A stretch of 64,000 bases of DNA from Cytophagaceae bacterium (GTDB lineage Bacteria > Bacteroidota > Bacteroidia > Cytophagales > Spirosomataceae). A model generated the notes under the pieces. That model had not been told where the DNA came from, did not search any database, and saw only the letters and a list, made by a program, of their open reading frames with translations. A program made the translations under genes and the position numbers. Positions 1-9,607 of the stretch are shown here, piece after piece. How positions within the stretch are numbered: position 1 is the first letter of the stretch; the number at the start of each line of letters is the position of its first letter. The stretch is taken from assembly GCA_027491315.1 (NCBI GenBank), contig JAIXWL010000010.1, positions 310,001-374,000 on the forward strand, read 5' to 3'.

Positions 1-500
1 AATATGGAGATTTAAATTATGAATGGTTTTTAAAATCATTGGATGTATCTGCTCTTTCCTTCCACAAAATGCTTCAGGTAGCTCAGAAAAAAGATGCTAT
101 CGCTCAAGGAGGGTCTGTTGTAGCTTTATCATACATCGCTGCTCAACGTTCTTTCCCTGATTATACGGACATGGCTCAAGCGAAAGCCATGTTGGAATCC
201 ATCGCGAGATCCTATGGTTATCACTATGGTAAAGCTAAAGGAGTACGTATTAATACAGTTTCTCAATCTCCAACCAAAACAACAGCTGGAACAGGGATAA
301 GTGGTTTCAATGCATTCTATGAATATGCCAACCAAATGTCTCCATTAGGCAATGCTACTGCTGATGATTGTGCAGATTATGTTATTACCTTATTTTCTGA
401 TTTAACTCGTAAAGTAACTATGCAAAACTTATTCCATGATGGAGGTTTCTCTTGTGTAGGTATTTCAGAGGAAATTGTTGAAAAGATGGAAAAACAATAA
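1..500 (+). CDS. fabI: Enoyl-[acyl-carrier-protein] reductase (FabI), 3' portion; 5' end outside window
   Basis: The frame is open to the left edge (...YGDLNYEWFLKSLDVSALSFHKML...). SYIAAQRSFPDYTDMAQAKAMLES, GVRINTVSQSPTKTTAGTGI and VGISEEIVEKMEKQ resemble Bacteroidota FabI. The ORF-track start at 39 is an internal TTG. Confidence 0.85.
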   Translation, partial: YGDLNYEWFLKSLDVSALSFHKMLQVAQKKDAIAQGGSVVALSYIAAQRSFPDYTDMAQAKAMLESIARSYGYHYGKAKGVRINTVSQSPTKTTAGTGISGFNAFYEYANQMSPLGNATADDCADYVITLFSDLTRKVTMQNLFHDGGFSCVGISEEIVEKMEKQ

Positions 501-529
501 TCATTTTCGTATTTCAGCTAAGCTTTACC

Positions 530-1075
530 TTGAGATTACTTTCAACTTTTATTCGGATTTTTTTGTGGCTAATTGTAGGTACTTTCCCGGCATTGGCCAC
601 TTACGAAGTTTTTCCTAATCCCCCAGAAAGTGCTATTAGGTTATTCTACATTCAACGTAGTTCTAATTCGAATGTGGTGGTCTATGACGCTAATTTAACA
701 AGTTCTAAAGCCTTAAATTCAAAAAATCCGGTACATACTTATTGGATTAGGTATGCAGAAAAAGGCCAACAAGAAGAATTGTCTTCCATTCAGAAAACCT
801 TAGCATACGGCTTATATACCAACAAAATTCCAAGTGAAATTGAACCTGCTTATGAAGCCTATTTTTTGGCATACAGGAAAAGGAAATTTGTTGTCAAACT
901 AGACCCCAAAGGTCTACCCATTGCCTTATTCCCAATCAACGGAAAGCTTCAAGTCCTAAAAAGAGTCTTTGTGAGCGTAGACGAAAGTAAATTTATGCCT
1001 TCGGTCAATTACATTGAATTATTTGGTAAAGACCCCATATCAGGCAAAGAAGTCTACGAGCGCTTTAAACCATGA
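530..1075 (+). CDS. DUF4833-like secreted/periplasmic protein
   Basis: 181-aa ORF with an N-terminal signal-like segment; RLFYIQRSSNSNVVVYDAN...NPVHTYWIRY pattern resembles DUF4833 proteins. Confidence 0.6.
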   Translation: MRLLSTFIRIFLWLIVGTFPALATYEVFPNPPESAIRLFYIQRSSNSNVVVYDANLTSSKALNSKNPVHTYWIRYAEKGQQEELSSIQKTLAYGLYTNKIPSEIEPAYEAYFLAYRKRKFVVKLDPKGLPIALFPINGKLQVLKRVFVSVDESKFMPSVNYIELFGKDPISGKEVYERFKP

Positions 1076-1081
1076 TTTCTT

Positions 1082-1114
1082 AACGCTGTCAAGGTTTAAA
1101 ACCTTGACAGCGTT
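1082..1114. repeat. 33-bp perfect palindrome AACGCTGTCAAGGTTT-A-AAACCTTGACAGCGTT (copy 1)
   Basis: 16-nt arms are exact reverse complements; identical copy at 1249-1281 and near-identical copy at 53382-53414. Confidence 0.95.
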
Positions 1115-1248
1115 GGTAAAATTGGCATTTTTATTTTTAAAATCCCTCCAGTTTTTTGATAAATTAAATTAAAATCAATCTGTTGATTTTATGAGAAAAA
1201 TATCAATTTTTAAAAACAGATGTAAGCAAAGAAAGAATAGCTTTGCCT

Positions 1249-1281
1249 AACGCTGTCAAGGTTTAAAACCTTGACAGCGTT
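1249..1281. repeat. 33-bp perfect palindrome, copy 2, identical to copy 1
   Basis: AACGCTGTCAAGGTTTAAAACCTTGACAGCGTT read directly; 167 bp start-to-start from copy 1. Confidence 0.95.
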
Positions 1282-1299
1282 GAAAAAAAATCCCAAAAC

Positions 1300-3258
1300 T
1301 TACCACTGATACTTCAAGGCAAGCAATAGATTCCATGGCTGAGTTGAATATCCATACGATTCAACAAATGTTTGATTGTACAAATTTTTAATCAAAAGAT
1401 TGAATTGCAACTGCTTACTTATCTGATAACTACTTTGTAACTCCGACCAGACATAGGGTTTCAATTGCTTAGAAACCACGCTGAATGATGCCTCATCATA
1501 AACAAAATCAGTTCTTTTAGCTTGCCAATGATGCATCCATGACACTTGCCATTTCGCATTAATTTGGTAACTCAAATTTAATACCACAGAATGCGCAGGC
1601 CGCCTTATTAAGGAAGAATAAGTACTATCCTTCCCTGCGATTTTATTTGTCAGATTTCCATCGAGAAAAGTGTAATTCAGGGACGAATTAAATCGCCCTG
1701 TTTTATAGTTACCCTCCAATTCAAGCCCTCGAGTATTTTGTTTGGAAACATTGACATATTCTCCATAAGGATCTACGCTTTTCGATTGAAAAACAATCCC
1801 ATCTTTCACTGTGTTTTGAAAACCGACTATCCTAGCCGACCAAGCTGCCTGTGCGACTGACAATCCAATTTCTAAAGTTGATCCTAATTCTGGCTTCAAG
1901 GCACTATTTCCATAAGGAGAATATAATTGATACAAGGAAGGAACCTTGAATCCGGAATAAACATTAGAAAACAACTTCAAGTCCTTCGTTAAAAATAAAT
2001 AGGGATTAATGGTAAAGGTCGTAAAATCACCAAAATTGGAGGGCTTATTCCATCGAGCACCTAACTCAATTCCTCCCCTTTCCCCATGCTTCTGCACCGT
2101 AACATAACTTGCCCAAATGGATTGATTGGCTTTTTCAGGTGCTAAAGCAGGCGAGTCATATCTTCCAAAATTACTAATCGAGTAATCTGTTTGTAAGGTA
2201 TTTTGAAAACGATATTCAGTACCGGCTAATAGTATCAATTCTTTACCTAAAACCCATTTACCATACCATTCCAATCCTTGACTTTTACCTTCATAATTGG
2301 ATTTAGAAAAATTGGTCCAAGCATTCGCAGCAATAAAACTGGAGTCGTTAGTAAATTCACGGTGAATAATTTCATGAAAAGCCCGAAAATACCAGGTTGT
2401 AACCTTTCCCTTATATTGATACTGCAAACGTAAAGAGCTAGAATTCGCTTTAGCTGTATAATCTTTTTCATCGACATACGGACCTGCATCTAAATGACTC
2501 TTGTTGGCATTCCATTGGTAATAAACATCCAACCAAGACTTTTCCCCAATGGGTCTAGACCAAGCCAAATGTACCTGCTGTTGACGAAATCCGTCCTTTT
2601 CAAAATTCCCCAATGTATCCTTTGCAGCGGAATATCCTTGACTTATAAAATCTCGAACTTGAATATTCCACAAATTTCTGGCTAAGGATCCGCGAACTTG
2701 AGCACTTGTGTTTAATTCACCGATACTTCCACCTTGTACTTGAACTTTCCCTTGTATTTGTTTGGAACTCGGTTTTTGCGTCACCAAATTAATTACCCCT
2801 GCCATGGCATCTGAACCATACAGGGTAGATTGACCTCCTTTTAATATTTCAATTCTCTCCAATGAACTGATATCCAATAAATTCCAATCCATTACTTGAG
2901 AAATATGCGAGGGGTCATTTACAGGAAATCCATCTATCAATAATAATACATGTCCCGTGTTAGCCCCTCGGACGTAAATTTCTTGATTTGACCCGGGTGC
3001 ACTTCTTGCTCCATTGATGGAAATTCCGACCTGACTTTGTAGTACTTCGGCCAAACTTTTACCTGCCATTTGATCTAATTGAGTTCGACTGATCAAACTT
3101 ACCACCTTTCCCGTTTGGCTTAATTTTTGGGGATACTTTGGGGCAGAAACTTGTACTTCGGATAATAATTGAGATTCAGCTGATTGCTGAGCAAAAGCCA
3201 AAGCGCTAGGGAACAAAATCGCCCCCAATGCTAAGCATTGCGATTTTAAATGAAACAT
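1300..3258 (-). CDS. btuB: TonB-dependent outer-membrane receptor, BtuB-like (vitamin B12 uptake)
   Basis: Plug domain (GKLAEVLQ-type, GANTGHVLLLIDGFPVNDP, LKGGQSTLYGSDAMAGVINLVT) and a beta-barrel. Preceded by a cobalamin riboswitch. ATG at 3258 (MFHLKSQ) preferred over the track's extension to 3318. Confidence 0.85.
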   Translation of the reverse strand: MFHLKSQCLALGAILFPSALAFAQQSAESQLLSEVQVSAPKYPQKLSQTGKVVSLISRTQLDQMAGKSLAEVLQSQVGISINGARSAPGSNQEIYVRGANTGHVLLLIDGFPVNDPSHISQVMDWNLLDISSLERIEILKGGQSTLYGSDAMAGVINLVTQKPSSKQIQGKVQVQGGSIGELNTSAQVRGSLARNLWNIQVRDFISQGYSAAKDTLGNFEKDGFRQQQVHLAWSRPIGEKSWLDVYYQWNANKSHLDAGPYVDEKDYTAKANSSSLRLQYQYKGKVTTWYFRAFHEIIHREFTNDSSFIAANAWTNFSKSNYEGKSQGLEWYGKWVLGKELILLAGTEYRFQNTLQTDYSISNFGRYDSPALAPEKANQSIWASYVTVQKHGERGGIELGARWNKPSNFGDFTTFTINPYLFLTKDLKLFSNVYSGFKVPSLYQLYSPYGNSALKPELGSTLEIGLSVAQAAWSARIVGFQNTVKDGIVFQSKSVDPYGEYVNVSKQNTRGLELEGNYKTGRFNSSLNYTFLDGNLTNKIAGKDSTYSSLIRRPAHSVVLNLSYQINAKWQVSWMHHWQAKRTDFVYDEASFSVVSKQLKPYVWSELQSSYQISKQLQFNLLIKNLYNQTFVESYGYSTQPWNLLLALKYQW

Positions 3259-3345
3259 GATGTGTAGCCTCTCGGCTATAAAATTGAAAAAATACTCGAA
3301 CGCTCGATCTCGTCTCATCCTCCGTAATGCGACATCAAGAATCGA

Positions 3346-3515
3346 AAAAGGCAGGTCTCCTGACTCGTTTTCATCATCTATCTACCTTCCCAGAAAATCC
3401 AGTGGCTTTGATTTGATAAATGCTTTACAAAAACTTACAGTTGCGGGGACAGTTTTGGCTTTGACCAAATTCCCTATTAAGTGACAATCTTTAGGAAAGA
3501 TTTACACACCTTTAT
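3346..3515 (-). promoter_or_regulatory. Cobalamin (AdoCbl) riboswitch
   Basis: Minus strand contains the B12-box-like AGTCAGGAGACCTGCC, ACTGTCCCCGCAACTGTAAG, GCCACTGG and GGGAAGGT core motifs in order, just upstream of the BtuB-like gene. Boundaries approximate. Confidence 0.9.
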
Positions 3516-3649
3516 CTAAGGTCAAAGGTAGAAATTTTTTTGAAAGAATTCAGTTCTAATAGCAAGAGGAAAACTTCATTTATGAATTTATCAGTTTTTA
3601 ACAAGGCTATTCCCCATAAATTCACTTGATTGCAGGCTAATTGAATGAT

Positions 3650-4216
3650 ATGACGAATCAAACTCGATGTGCCTGGGTTTCTTCCGACCCTCTTTACATA
3701 GACTACCATGATCAGGAATGGGGAATACCTCAACATGATGAACAAAAACTGTTTGAACTTTTAATCTTAGAAGGATTTCAATCAGGATTGAGCTGGATTA
3801 CCATTCTTAGAAAACGTGAAGACTTCAGAGAGGCCTTTGATCAATTTAATTATCAAAAAATTGCTCAATGGGAGGACCATAAGTTTGAAGAATGCCTTTC
3901 AAACCCAAAAATTATCCGAAATCGATTAAAAATCAATGCCCTAAAAATGAATGCTCAAGCATTTATCAAAATTCAGGAAAAATTTGGTAGCTTTGACCGC
4001 TACATTTGGGAATTTGTAGGGTTTACGCCCATAAAAAGCCACTTCTTCAGTCATCAAGAATTACCTAGCAGTACGGAAATCTCATTAGCCATGAGCAAAT
4101 CCCTGAAGAAACACGGTTTTAAATTCGTCGGTCCAACTATTTGCTATTCATTTATGCAAGCTGCGGGCCTGGTTAATGACCATATTACCGAATGTTTTTG
4201 CTATCAAAAAAAATAA
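3650..4216 (+). CDS. tag: DNA-3-methyladenine glycosylase I
   Basis: RCAWVSSDPLYIDYHDQEWGIPQHDEQKLFELLILEGFQSGLSWITILRKR and the C-terminal GLVNDHITECFC match the Tag family. Confidence 0.92.
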   Translation: MTNQTRCAWVSSDPLYIDYHDQEWGIPQHDEQKLFELLILEGFQSGLSWITILRKREDFREAFDQFNYQKIAQWEDHKFEECLSNPKIIRNRLKINALKMNAQAFIKIQEKFGSFDRYIWEFVGFTPIKSHFFSHQELPSSTEISLAMSKSLKKHGFKFVGPTICYSFMQAAGLVNDHITECFCYQKK

Positions 4217-4220
4217 ATTT

Positions 4221-4952
4221 ATGAATTCGAGGATTGTCATCATCCCGACCTACAATGAAATTGAAAATATCCAAGCCATTATCGAAAAGGTAATGAGCCT
4301 AGATCCTTTATTTGATGTGTTAATTGTAGATGATGGTTCTCCAGACGGTACGGCACAAGCCGTAAAACAATTACAAGTCGATTTCCCCAAAAGAATTCAT
4401 CTAATCGAACGCCAAGGAAAACTGGGATTAGGAACTGCCTATATTGCTGGTTTTAGCTATTGTATCGAAATGCAATACGATTTTATTTTTGAAATGGATG
4501 CGGACTTTTCTCACAATCCTGACGATTTAGTACGCTTATACCAGACCTGTGAACAAGATGCTGATATGGCTATTGGTTCTAGGTATATCAATGGCGTCAA
4601 TGTAGTAAACTGGCCCATAGGACGCGTTTTAATGTCCTATTTTGCTGGCTTTTACGTACGCTTTATCACAGGAATGCCGATCCAAGATGCTACCGCCGGC
4701 TTTGTATGTTACCGTAGAAAAGTGCTAGAAACAATACCTCTTCACGAAATCAAATTCATTGGATACGCTTTCCAAGTAGAAATGAAATTTACTACCTGGA
4801 AATACGGATTTAAGATCGTTGAAGTGCCTATTATCTTTACCGACCGTACGAAAGGGGAAAGTAAAATGTCTGCCAATATTTTCAAAGAAGCTATCTTCGG
4901 GGTAATTCAACTAAAAGTAAATAGTTTTTTCAAACGGTACCAAAGATCATGA
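4221..4952 (+). CDS. Glycosyltransferase family 2, polyprenol-phosphate mannosyltransferase (DPM1-like)
   Basis: RIVIIPTYNEIENI...VLIVDDGSPDGTA...LGLGTAYIAGF...EMDADFSHNPDDL. ATG at 4221 chosen. Confidence 0.88.
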   Translation: MNSRIVIIPTYNEIENIQAIIEKVMSLDPLFDVLIVDDGSPDGTAQAVKQLQVDFPKRIHLIERQGKLGLGTAYIAGFSYCIEMQYDFIFEMDADFSHNPDDLVRLYQTCEQDADMAIGSRYINGVNVVNWPIGRVLMSYFAGFYVRFITGMPIQDATAGFVCYRRKVLETIPLHEIKFIGYAFQVEMKFTTWKYGFKIVEVPIIFTDRTKGESKMSANIFKEAIFGVIQLKVNSFFKRYQRS

Positions 4953-5491
4953 TCTATCCAATATTAAAATCACTGCACATCATTTTTGTGGTAAGTTGGT
5001 TTGCTGGATTATTCTATTTACCTCGTTTATTGGTCTATCACGCAGAATCTCAAGATAAAGCAGAACCTGAGCGCAGCATTCTTTCCTCGCAATTCGAAAA
5101 AATGCAAAAGTTATTATTCAATGCCATCATGATACCAGCCATGTTTTTAACTTGGTTGACAGGGCTGAGTCTTATTTATCTTCAGTGGTGGGATGGTTTT
5201 GGGCAACATACATGGTTGCACCTAAAATTGGCCTTTGTGGTTGGTATTACCATTTACCACTTCTATTGTCGCCACATAATTTTAAAATTCCGACAACAAA
5301 AATTTATTTTCTCTGGTCCCCAGCTTCGACTGTTCAATGAGATTGCCACCATTTTATTGGTGTCAGTGGTGTTTCTAGTGGTAGGAAAAAATAGCCTGGA
5401 TTGGCTTTATGGCTTACTTGGATTTACCTTGTTTGGAATACTGATCATGGCAGCAGTAAAGCTTGCTAAGCGCTTTAGAAATAAAGCTTAG
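4949..5491 (+). CDS. hemJ: HemJ/CopD-family protoporphyrinogen IX oxidase
   Basis: MIYPILKSLHIIFVVSWFAGLFYLPRLLVYHAE is typical of UPF0093/HemJ. Confidence 0.85.
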   Translation: MIYPILKSLHIIFVVSWFAGLFYLPRLLVYHAESQDKAEPERSILSSQFEKMQKLLFNAIMIPAMFLTWLTGLSLIYLQWWDGFGQHTWLHLKLAFVVGITIYHFYCRHIILKFRQQKFIFSGPQLRLFNEIATILLVSVVFLVVGKNSLDWLYGLLGFTLFGILIMAAVKLAKRFRNKA

Positions 5492-5949
5492 GATAATTGC
5501 CTAGCCATTTCTCGCTTGACATCTTTTTCCTTAATATCCTCTCGCTTATCAAAACTTTTTTTACCCTTTGCCAAGGCAATATTCAGTTTGGCATAGCCTT
5601 TATCTGAAATAAATAATCGAGTAGGAATGATGGTTAAGCCTACATTTTTTAACTCTTTTTGAAGTTTTTTCAGCTCCCTTTTAGACAATAACAACTTTCG
5701 ATCTCGAAGTGGCGTATGGTTGAAATGAGTACCCTCTTCATAGGTGGAAATATGCATATTTCTCACATATAATTCGTCCTGCATGAACAAACAATAGGCG
5801 TCTGTGAGGTTGGCTTTTCCTTGACGGATGGATTTAATCTCCGTGCCTGTCAATACCAATCCTGCGGTCCAGGTTTCCAAAAATGCATATTCAAAAGAAG
5901 CTCTTCTATTCTGTATTTCAACTTTCTTTTGAATTTTTTCTCTTGCCAT
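5488..5949 (-). CDS. smpB: SsrA-binding protein SmpB
   Basis: NRRASFEYAFLETWTAGLVLTGTEIKSIRQGKANLTDAYC; C-terminal KGKKSFDKREDIKEKDVKREMAR. Confidence 0.95.
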   Translation of the reverse strand: MAREKIQKKVEIQNRRASFEYAFLETWTAGLVLTGTEIKSIRQGKANLTDAYCLFMQDELYVRNMHISTYEEGTHFNHTPLRDRKLLLSKRELKKLQKELKNVGLTIIPTRLFISDKGYAKLNIALAKGKKSFDKREDIKEKDVKREMARQLS

Positions 5950-5961
5950 GTTGGTACAAAT

Positions 5962-5996
5962 AAAAAAGCCACACAGATGCACTGCGTGGCTTTTTA
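5962..5996 (-). terminator. Intrinsic terminator after skp/ompH, upstream of smpB
   Basis: AAAAAAGCCACACAGATGCACTGCGTGGCTTTTT: 10-bp stem with one mismatch and a T-tract on the minus strand. Confidence 0.7.
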
Positions 5997-6008
5997 GCGT
6001 TTAAAAGA

Positions 6009-6590
6009 TTACTTACCCGCTTTTTTTGCAGCGTATTCTTTGTTCAAACCTTCAATCATTTTTTGAGTTACATCCACAGAAGCATCAGCAAATAAAATAC
6101 CGCCTCCTAGTTTAGAATAACCCAAAACGAATTCATACTTGTTCTCTTTGTTCACCTTGGTGATATACTCACGAATGTTATTATATAACTCTTCGTTTTT
6201 CTTAGCTTGTTCTTGACCTAACTCAGCTTGCTTTTGCTGGCTATATTGTTGCAATTCTGCACCCTTCTTTTTTAAAGTCATGTCAGCGGCTTGCAATTCT
6301 GCTTGAGTCATAGCAGAAGCACGTTGTTGGATAGCTTGCAATTCCCCTTGAAGTGCTCTTTCTTTTTGACCTAAATCAACCTGTAAACGGTATCCTTTAT
6401 TTTCAAACTCTTTTTGAGCGTCTTTGTAGAATTGATAATTATTCAAAAGTGAATCTGAATTAACGAATACAATTCTCTTTCCGTCAGAAGTAGTGGCTCC
6501 AATTCCTGCTGAAGACCCTGATGGTTTAAAATACAAATAAGCAATTGCAAAAGTTAAAACTACTAACCAAGCATAATGAAGATTTTTCAC
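6009..6590 (-). CDS. OmpH/Skp family outer-membrane chaperone
   Basis: N-terminal TM/signal, then coiled-coil Q/K/E-rich helices (LQGELQAIQQRASAMTQAELQAADMTLKKKGAELQQYSQQKQ) and a VLGYSKLGGGILFADASVDVT C-terminus. Confidence 0.82.
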   Translation of the reverse strand: MKNLHYAWLVVLTFAIAYLYFKPSGSSAGIGATTSDGKRIVFVNSDSLLNNYQFYKDAQKEFENKGYRLQVDLGQKERALQGELQAIQQRASAMTQAELQAADMTLKKKGAELQQYSQQKQAELGQEQAKKNEELYNNIREYITKVNKENKYEFVLGYSKLGGGILFADASVDVTQKMIEGLNKEYAAKKAGK

Positions 6591-6665
6591 GGGGTATAAT
6601 GTTTAAAAATGACTAGGACGCAAAGATACAAGGTCTTATTCAGTTGTCCTAAAAAATTACAATTT

Positions 6666-7034
6666 TCAATGATTTCCTCTCAATTTTGAGCCTGCCCAGG
6701 ACCATAATGCCCCAGTTAAACCTCCAAAAACACCTGTAAGCAAGTATAAAGCCAGCACACTTCCACCTAGAGGTAAAATTTGTGCCATGCGTGAAGGCAA
6801 AGTACTTGGGAATTGGCTATCCATCCAAATCGCAGAAACGCTCCAAAGGATAAATCCAGCCCCTAATCCAATTAAAAATGCCGATCTACTCGGTAAAGCC
6901 AAAAAGAAGGAAATTATTCCAAACACAATTCCCATGGCATACCAAGGCAAATATATTTGAACAATTGCGCCCAATATTACCAAAATGAGAATTGTAGTAA
7001 GGGCAAAAGATGTACTCACGTTACGCTGTGCCAT
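6666..7034 (-). CDS. Hypothetical integral membrane protein
   Basis: 122-aa hydrophobic ORF with about 4 TM segments, abutting the penicillin acylase gene. Confidence 0.6.
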   Translation of the reverse strand: MAQRNVSTSFALTTILILVILGAIVQIYLPWYAMGIVFGIISFFLALPSRSAFLIGLGAGFILWSVSAIWMDSQFPSTLPSRMAQILPLGGSVLALYLLTGVFGGLTGALWSWAGSKLRGNH

Positions 7035-7036
7035 AA

Positions 7037-9490
7037 TTACTTAGTTAAAATCATTTTTTTACGAATTCGATTGGTTTTTTGATCAGGTTGATTCAAAAAT
7101 AATAAGGGTCTTAACTCTCCTTTGGCCCAGGTATCAATTAAATCATCATAATGTGAACTACCCGGATTTCCTGACTGTCCGCCTGGATAAACGCCATAGG
7201 CATTCGGATTTCCTGATTTAGACAATTCAACCACCAATCTCCAAGAAGGTCCTGTTTTGGTAGTTGAAGCATTCACTATGGTACCACCTCCGCCAATGGG
7301 AATATTAAGTCGGCTCAAGGCATCCATGCCTGGAATTAAATGACGAACACCTGTCTGCTTATGTTTGTACCAAACCCAATCAGCACCTAATGGTCCATGT
7401 AGCTTAGTTAAACTATCTACGTTGGCTTGGAAAGAAGTTCGAATGATATCATCCATACTTTCCTTCTTATTCTTGGTTTTCACATTGTCCCACCAAATTG
7501 CTGTCGGTTCTTCGATGATCAATTTCAATGTTCTATCCACCGTTGGAATATTCATAGGCGCCTTTTCATCACTATTGAATTCATCATCCCAAAGGAAAGA
7601 CTGCAATAAAATCACCCAATTTTCAAAAATAGTAGCACCAATGGATTCCTTCGAATTCTGCAAGTCCCATTTCTTCAATACATCGATGGCTGATGCCATG
7701 GCTGGACTAGGATTGGTAATATGAGGCAATAATAATGGCAATAATCTACGGGCCCTGATATTAAAATTATCATTTTGCAGCCCCCTCAATGAATCAACTG
7801 TGGCTTTATTCATGGCTGTTAAGCGCTCATTAATTCTTCTTCCACGCTCAGAGGGAGCAAACTGCCAGCCCAAATAATATGGATAACTTTTATCCACCGA
7901 AAATTGGTTTGCTGAGCTCACAAATCCTCTAGGCGGGTTTTTAACATGCGGATCATGATCATGAGGAATATAGCCCTTCCAATCAGCTGCTGGATCCGTT
8001 CCATCCAATAGATATTTACCTTGTAAAGGAGATTTTAAAGGGAATTTTCCATTGACCCAAAGAGCAATATCTCCTTGATTACTAGCAAAAACAAAGTTTT
8101 GCGCTGGTGCAGAAAAATGGGTAATTGCCGCTTTATATTCCTCATAATTGGCAGCACGATTTAACTGATAAAAAGCAGAAACTTCGCTCGATTTTTCCAA
8201 GGCAATCCACTTTAAAGCATGTCCAACCGGTATATTCGAACGGAATGGTTTTTCGTGACTCAAATAAACCACCGGACCATGGTGCGTGAAAAACACGGTA
8301 TCAACAAAATCATCCTCCCCTCTTACTTTAAACCTCTCTATGCGCATGGTCGTTTTTTTCCATTTTCCATCATGCCAATACTCTCGCTTAGAAGCATCTT
8401 TGAATTTAATTTGGTACCAATCCAACACATCCGAACCCACATTGGTAACTCCCCAAGCGATGTTCTTATTAAAACCGGCAATCACATTGGGTGAACCTGG
8501 CATGGTAGATCCATAAACATTGATACCTGGTGCTACCAATTGCATTTGATACCAAATGGAAGGCAATGAAAGCGTCAAATGGGGGTCATTGGCTAAAATT
8601 GGCATTCCAGATATCGTTTTATTCCCTGCTACTGCCCAGTTGTTCGATCCCGTATTCGGATCTTTTTCTGGAGTTTTCATGGTACTTCCTAAACCTATAA
8701 AATCTGCAGGAGCTGCCGGAATAGGCAAAGGCTTGAAATCTAAGGGAGTCCCTTCGGGGATAATTGGACTTTCTTCGAAGGGATAATTTGGGAATAAATG
8801 CTCGGCTACTTCACGACCATACTTTCTCAAAATATTAGTCATCTTTAAATCATCCGTACCTGATGCCAAAACAAATGACATATTTTTTAAAAATAAGGCA
8901 CTTTTAATTGGTGCCCATTTTTCAGGACGATAATTCAATAATTTATATTCTAAGGGTAATGTTCGGTCATTTAAGCTTTCTATGTAAGCATTAACTCCAT
9001 CTGTATAAGCTTCTAGCGAGGCTTTAGCCACTGGATCTTCCACCATACCTTTTAAGGATTGCTCCGCACCATACACAGCCCCCATTCTTCGTTGAAATTG
9101 ATCCGAGGCCATTCCTTTTGAACCGACGATTTCCGAAATTCTTCCACCAGCAAAATGGGTTTGAAATTCCATTTGCCACAAACGATCTTTGGCTGTTAAA
9201 TAACCCTGAGCCAGGTATAAATCGTGGTCATTTTTAGCAAAAACATGGGGAATAGCCATTTCATCGTACAAGACTTGAACAGGCTCAATTAAACCAGGAA
9301 TTTGTAGGGTCTCCTCCGTTTGCTCTGAGGCATCTGCTTTCTCAGCATTGACCCAGAAACCGTGGAAAGGACTTAGTAATTTACCCATCGGAGGTAAGGT
9401 GCCCCAATTGGTATGCAAGGCATAAGTCCAAATTAAGGTTACGATTAAAGGGAAAAAGGATTTAAATTGTCTCATTGATGCGTTGGGCAC
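7037..9490 (-). CDS. Penicillin acylase family protein (Ntn hydrolase)
   Basis: IPHVFAKNDHDLYLAQGYLTAKDRLWQMEF; GSNNWAVAGNKTISGMPILANDPHL (catalytic SNNW); NVIAGFNKNIAWGVTNVGSD. Confidence 0.93.
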   Translation of the reverse strand: MPNASMRQFKSFFPLIVTLIWTYALHTNWGTLPPMGKLLSPFHGFWVNAEKADASEQTEETLQIPGLIEPVQVLYDEMAIPHVFAKNDHDLYLAQGYLTAKDRLWQMEFQTHFAGGRISEIVGSKGMASDQFQRRMGAVYGAEQSLKGMVEDPVAKASLEAYTDGVNAYIESLNDRTLPLEYKLLNYRPEKWAPIKSALFLKNMSFVLASGTDDLKMTNILRKYGREVAEHLFPNYPFEESPIIPEGTPLDFKPLPIPAAPADFIGLGSTMKTPEKDPNTGSNNWAVAGNKTISGMPILANDPHLTLSLPSIWYQMQLVAPGINVYGSTMPGSPNVIAGFNKNIAWGVTNVGSDVLDWYQIKFKDASKREYWHDGKWKKTTMRIERFKVRGEDDFVDTVFFTHHGPVVYLSHEKPFRSNIPVGHALKWIALEKSSEVSAFYQLNRAANYEEYKAAITHFSAPAQNFVFASNQGDIALWVNGKFPLKSPLQGKYLLDGTDPAADWKGYIPHDHDPHVKNPPRGFVSSANQFSVDKSYPYYLGWQFAPSERGRRINERLTAMNKATVDSLRGLQNDNFNIRARRLLPLLLPHITNPSPAMASAIDVLKKWDLQNSKESIGATIFENWVILLQSFLWDDEFNSDEKAPMNIPTVDRTLKLIIEEPTAIWWDNVKTKNKKESMDDIIRTSFQANVDSLTKLHGPLGADWVWYKHKQTGVRHLIPGMDALSRLNIPIGGGGTIVNASTTKTGPSWRLVVELSKSGNPNAYGVYPGGQSGNPGSSHYDDLIDTWAKGELRPLLFLNQPDQKTNRIRKKMILTK

Positions 9491-9607
9491 TCATTTGAAG
9501 ATGAAAATTCAAAGATTTTATTTTAATTTAGAAAGACAATTTTACACATTTGTTATTCAATCAACAAACAAAATTAATTCTTAAGTGGGCGAGGCCATAA
9601 ATATTGA

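Noticed and set aside
129-335. Antisense ORF to fabI in the track
   Set aside because: Lies fully inside a well-supported coding frame; composition is that of a shadow ORF.
3512-3745. 77-aa minus-strand ORF overlapping the riboswitch region and tag
   Set aside because: Overlaps a structured RNA and the start of a clear gene.
7365-8786. Several plus-strand ORFs opposite penicillin acylase
   Set aside because: Shadow ORFs; the minus-strand frame has catalytic motifs throughout.
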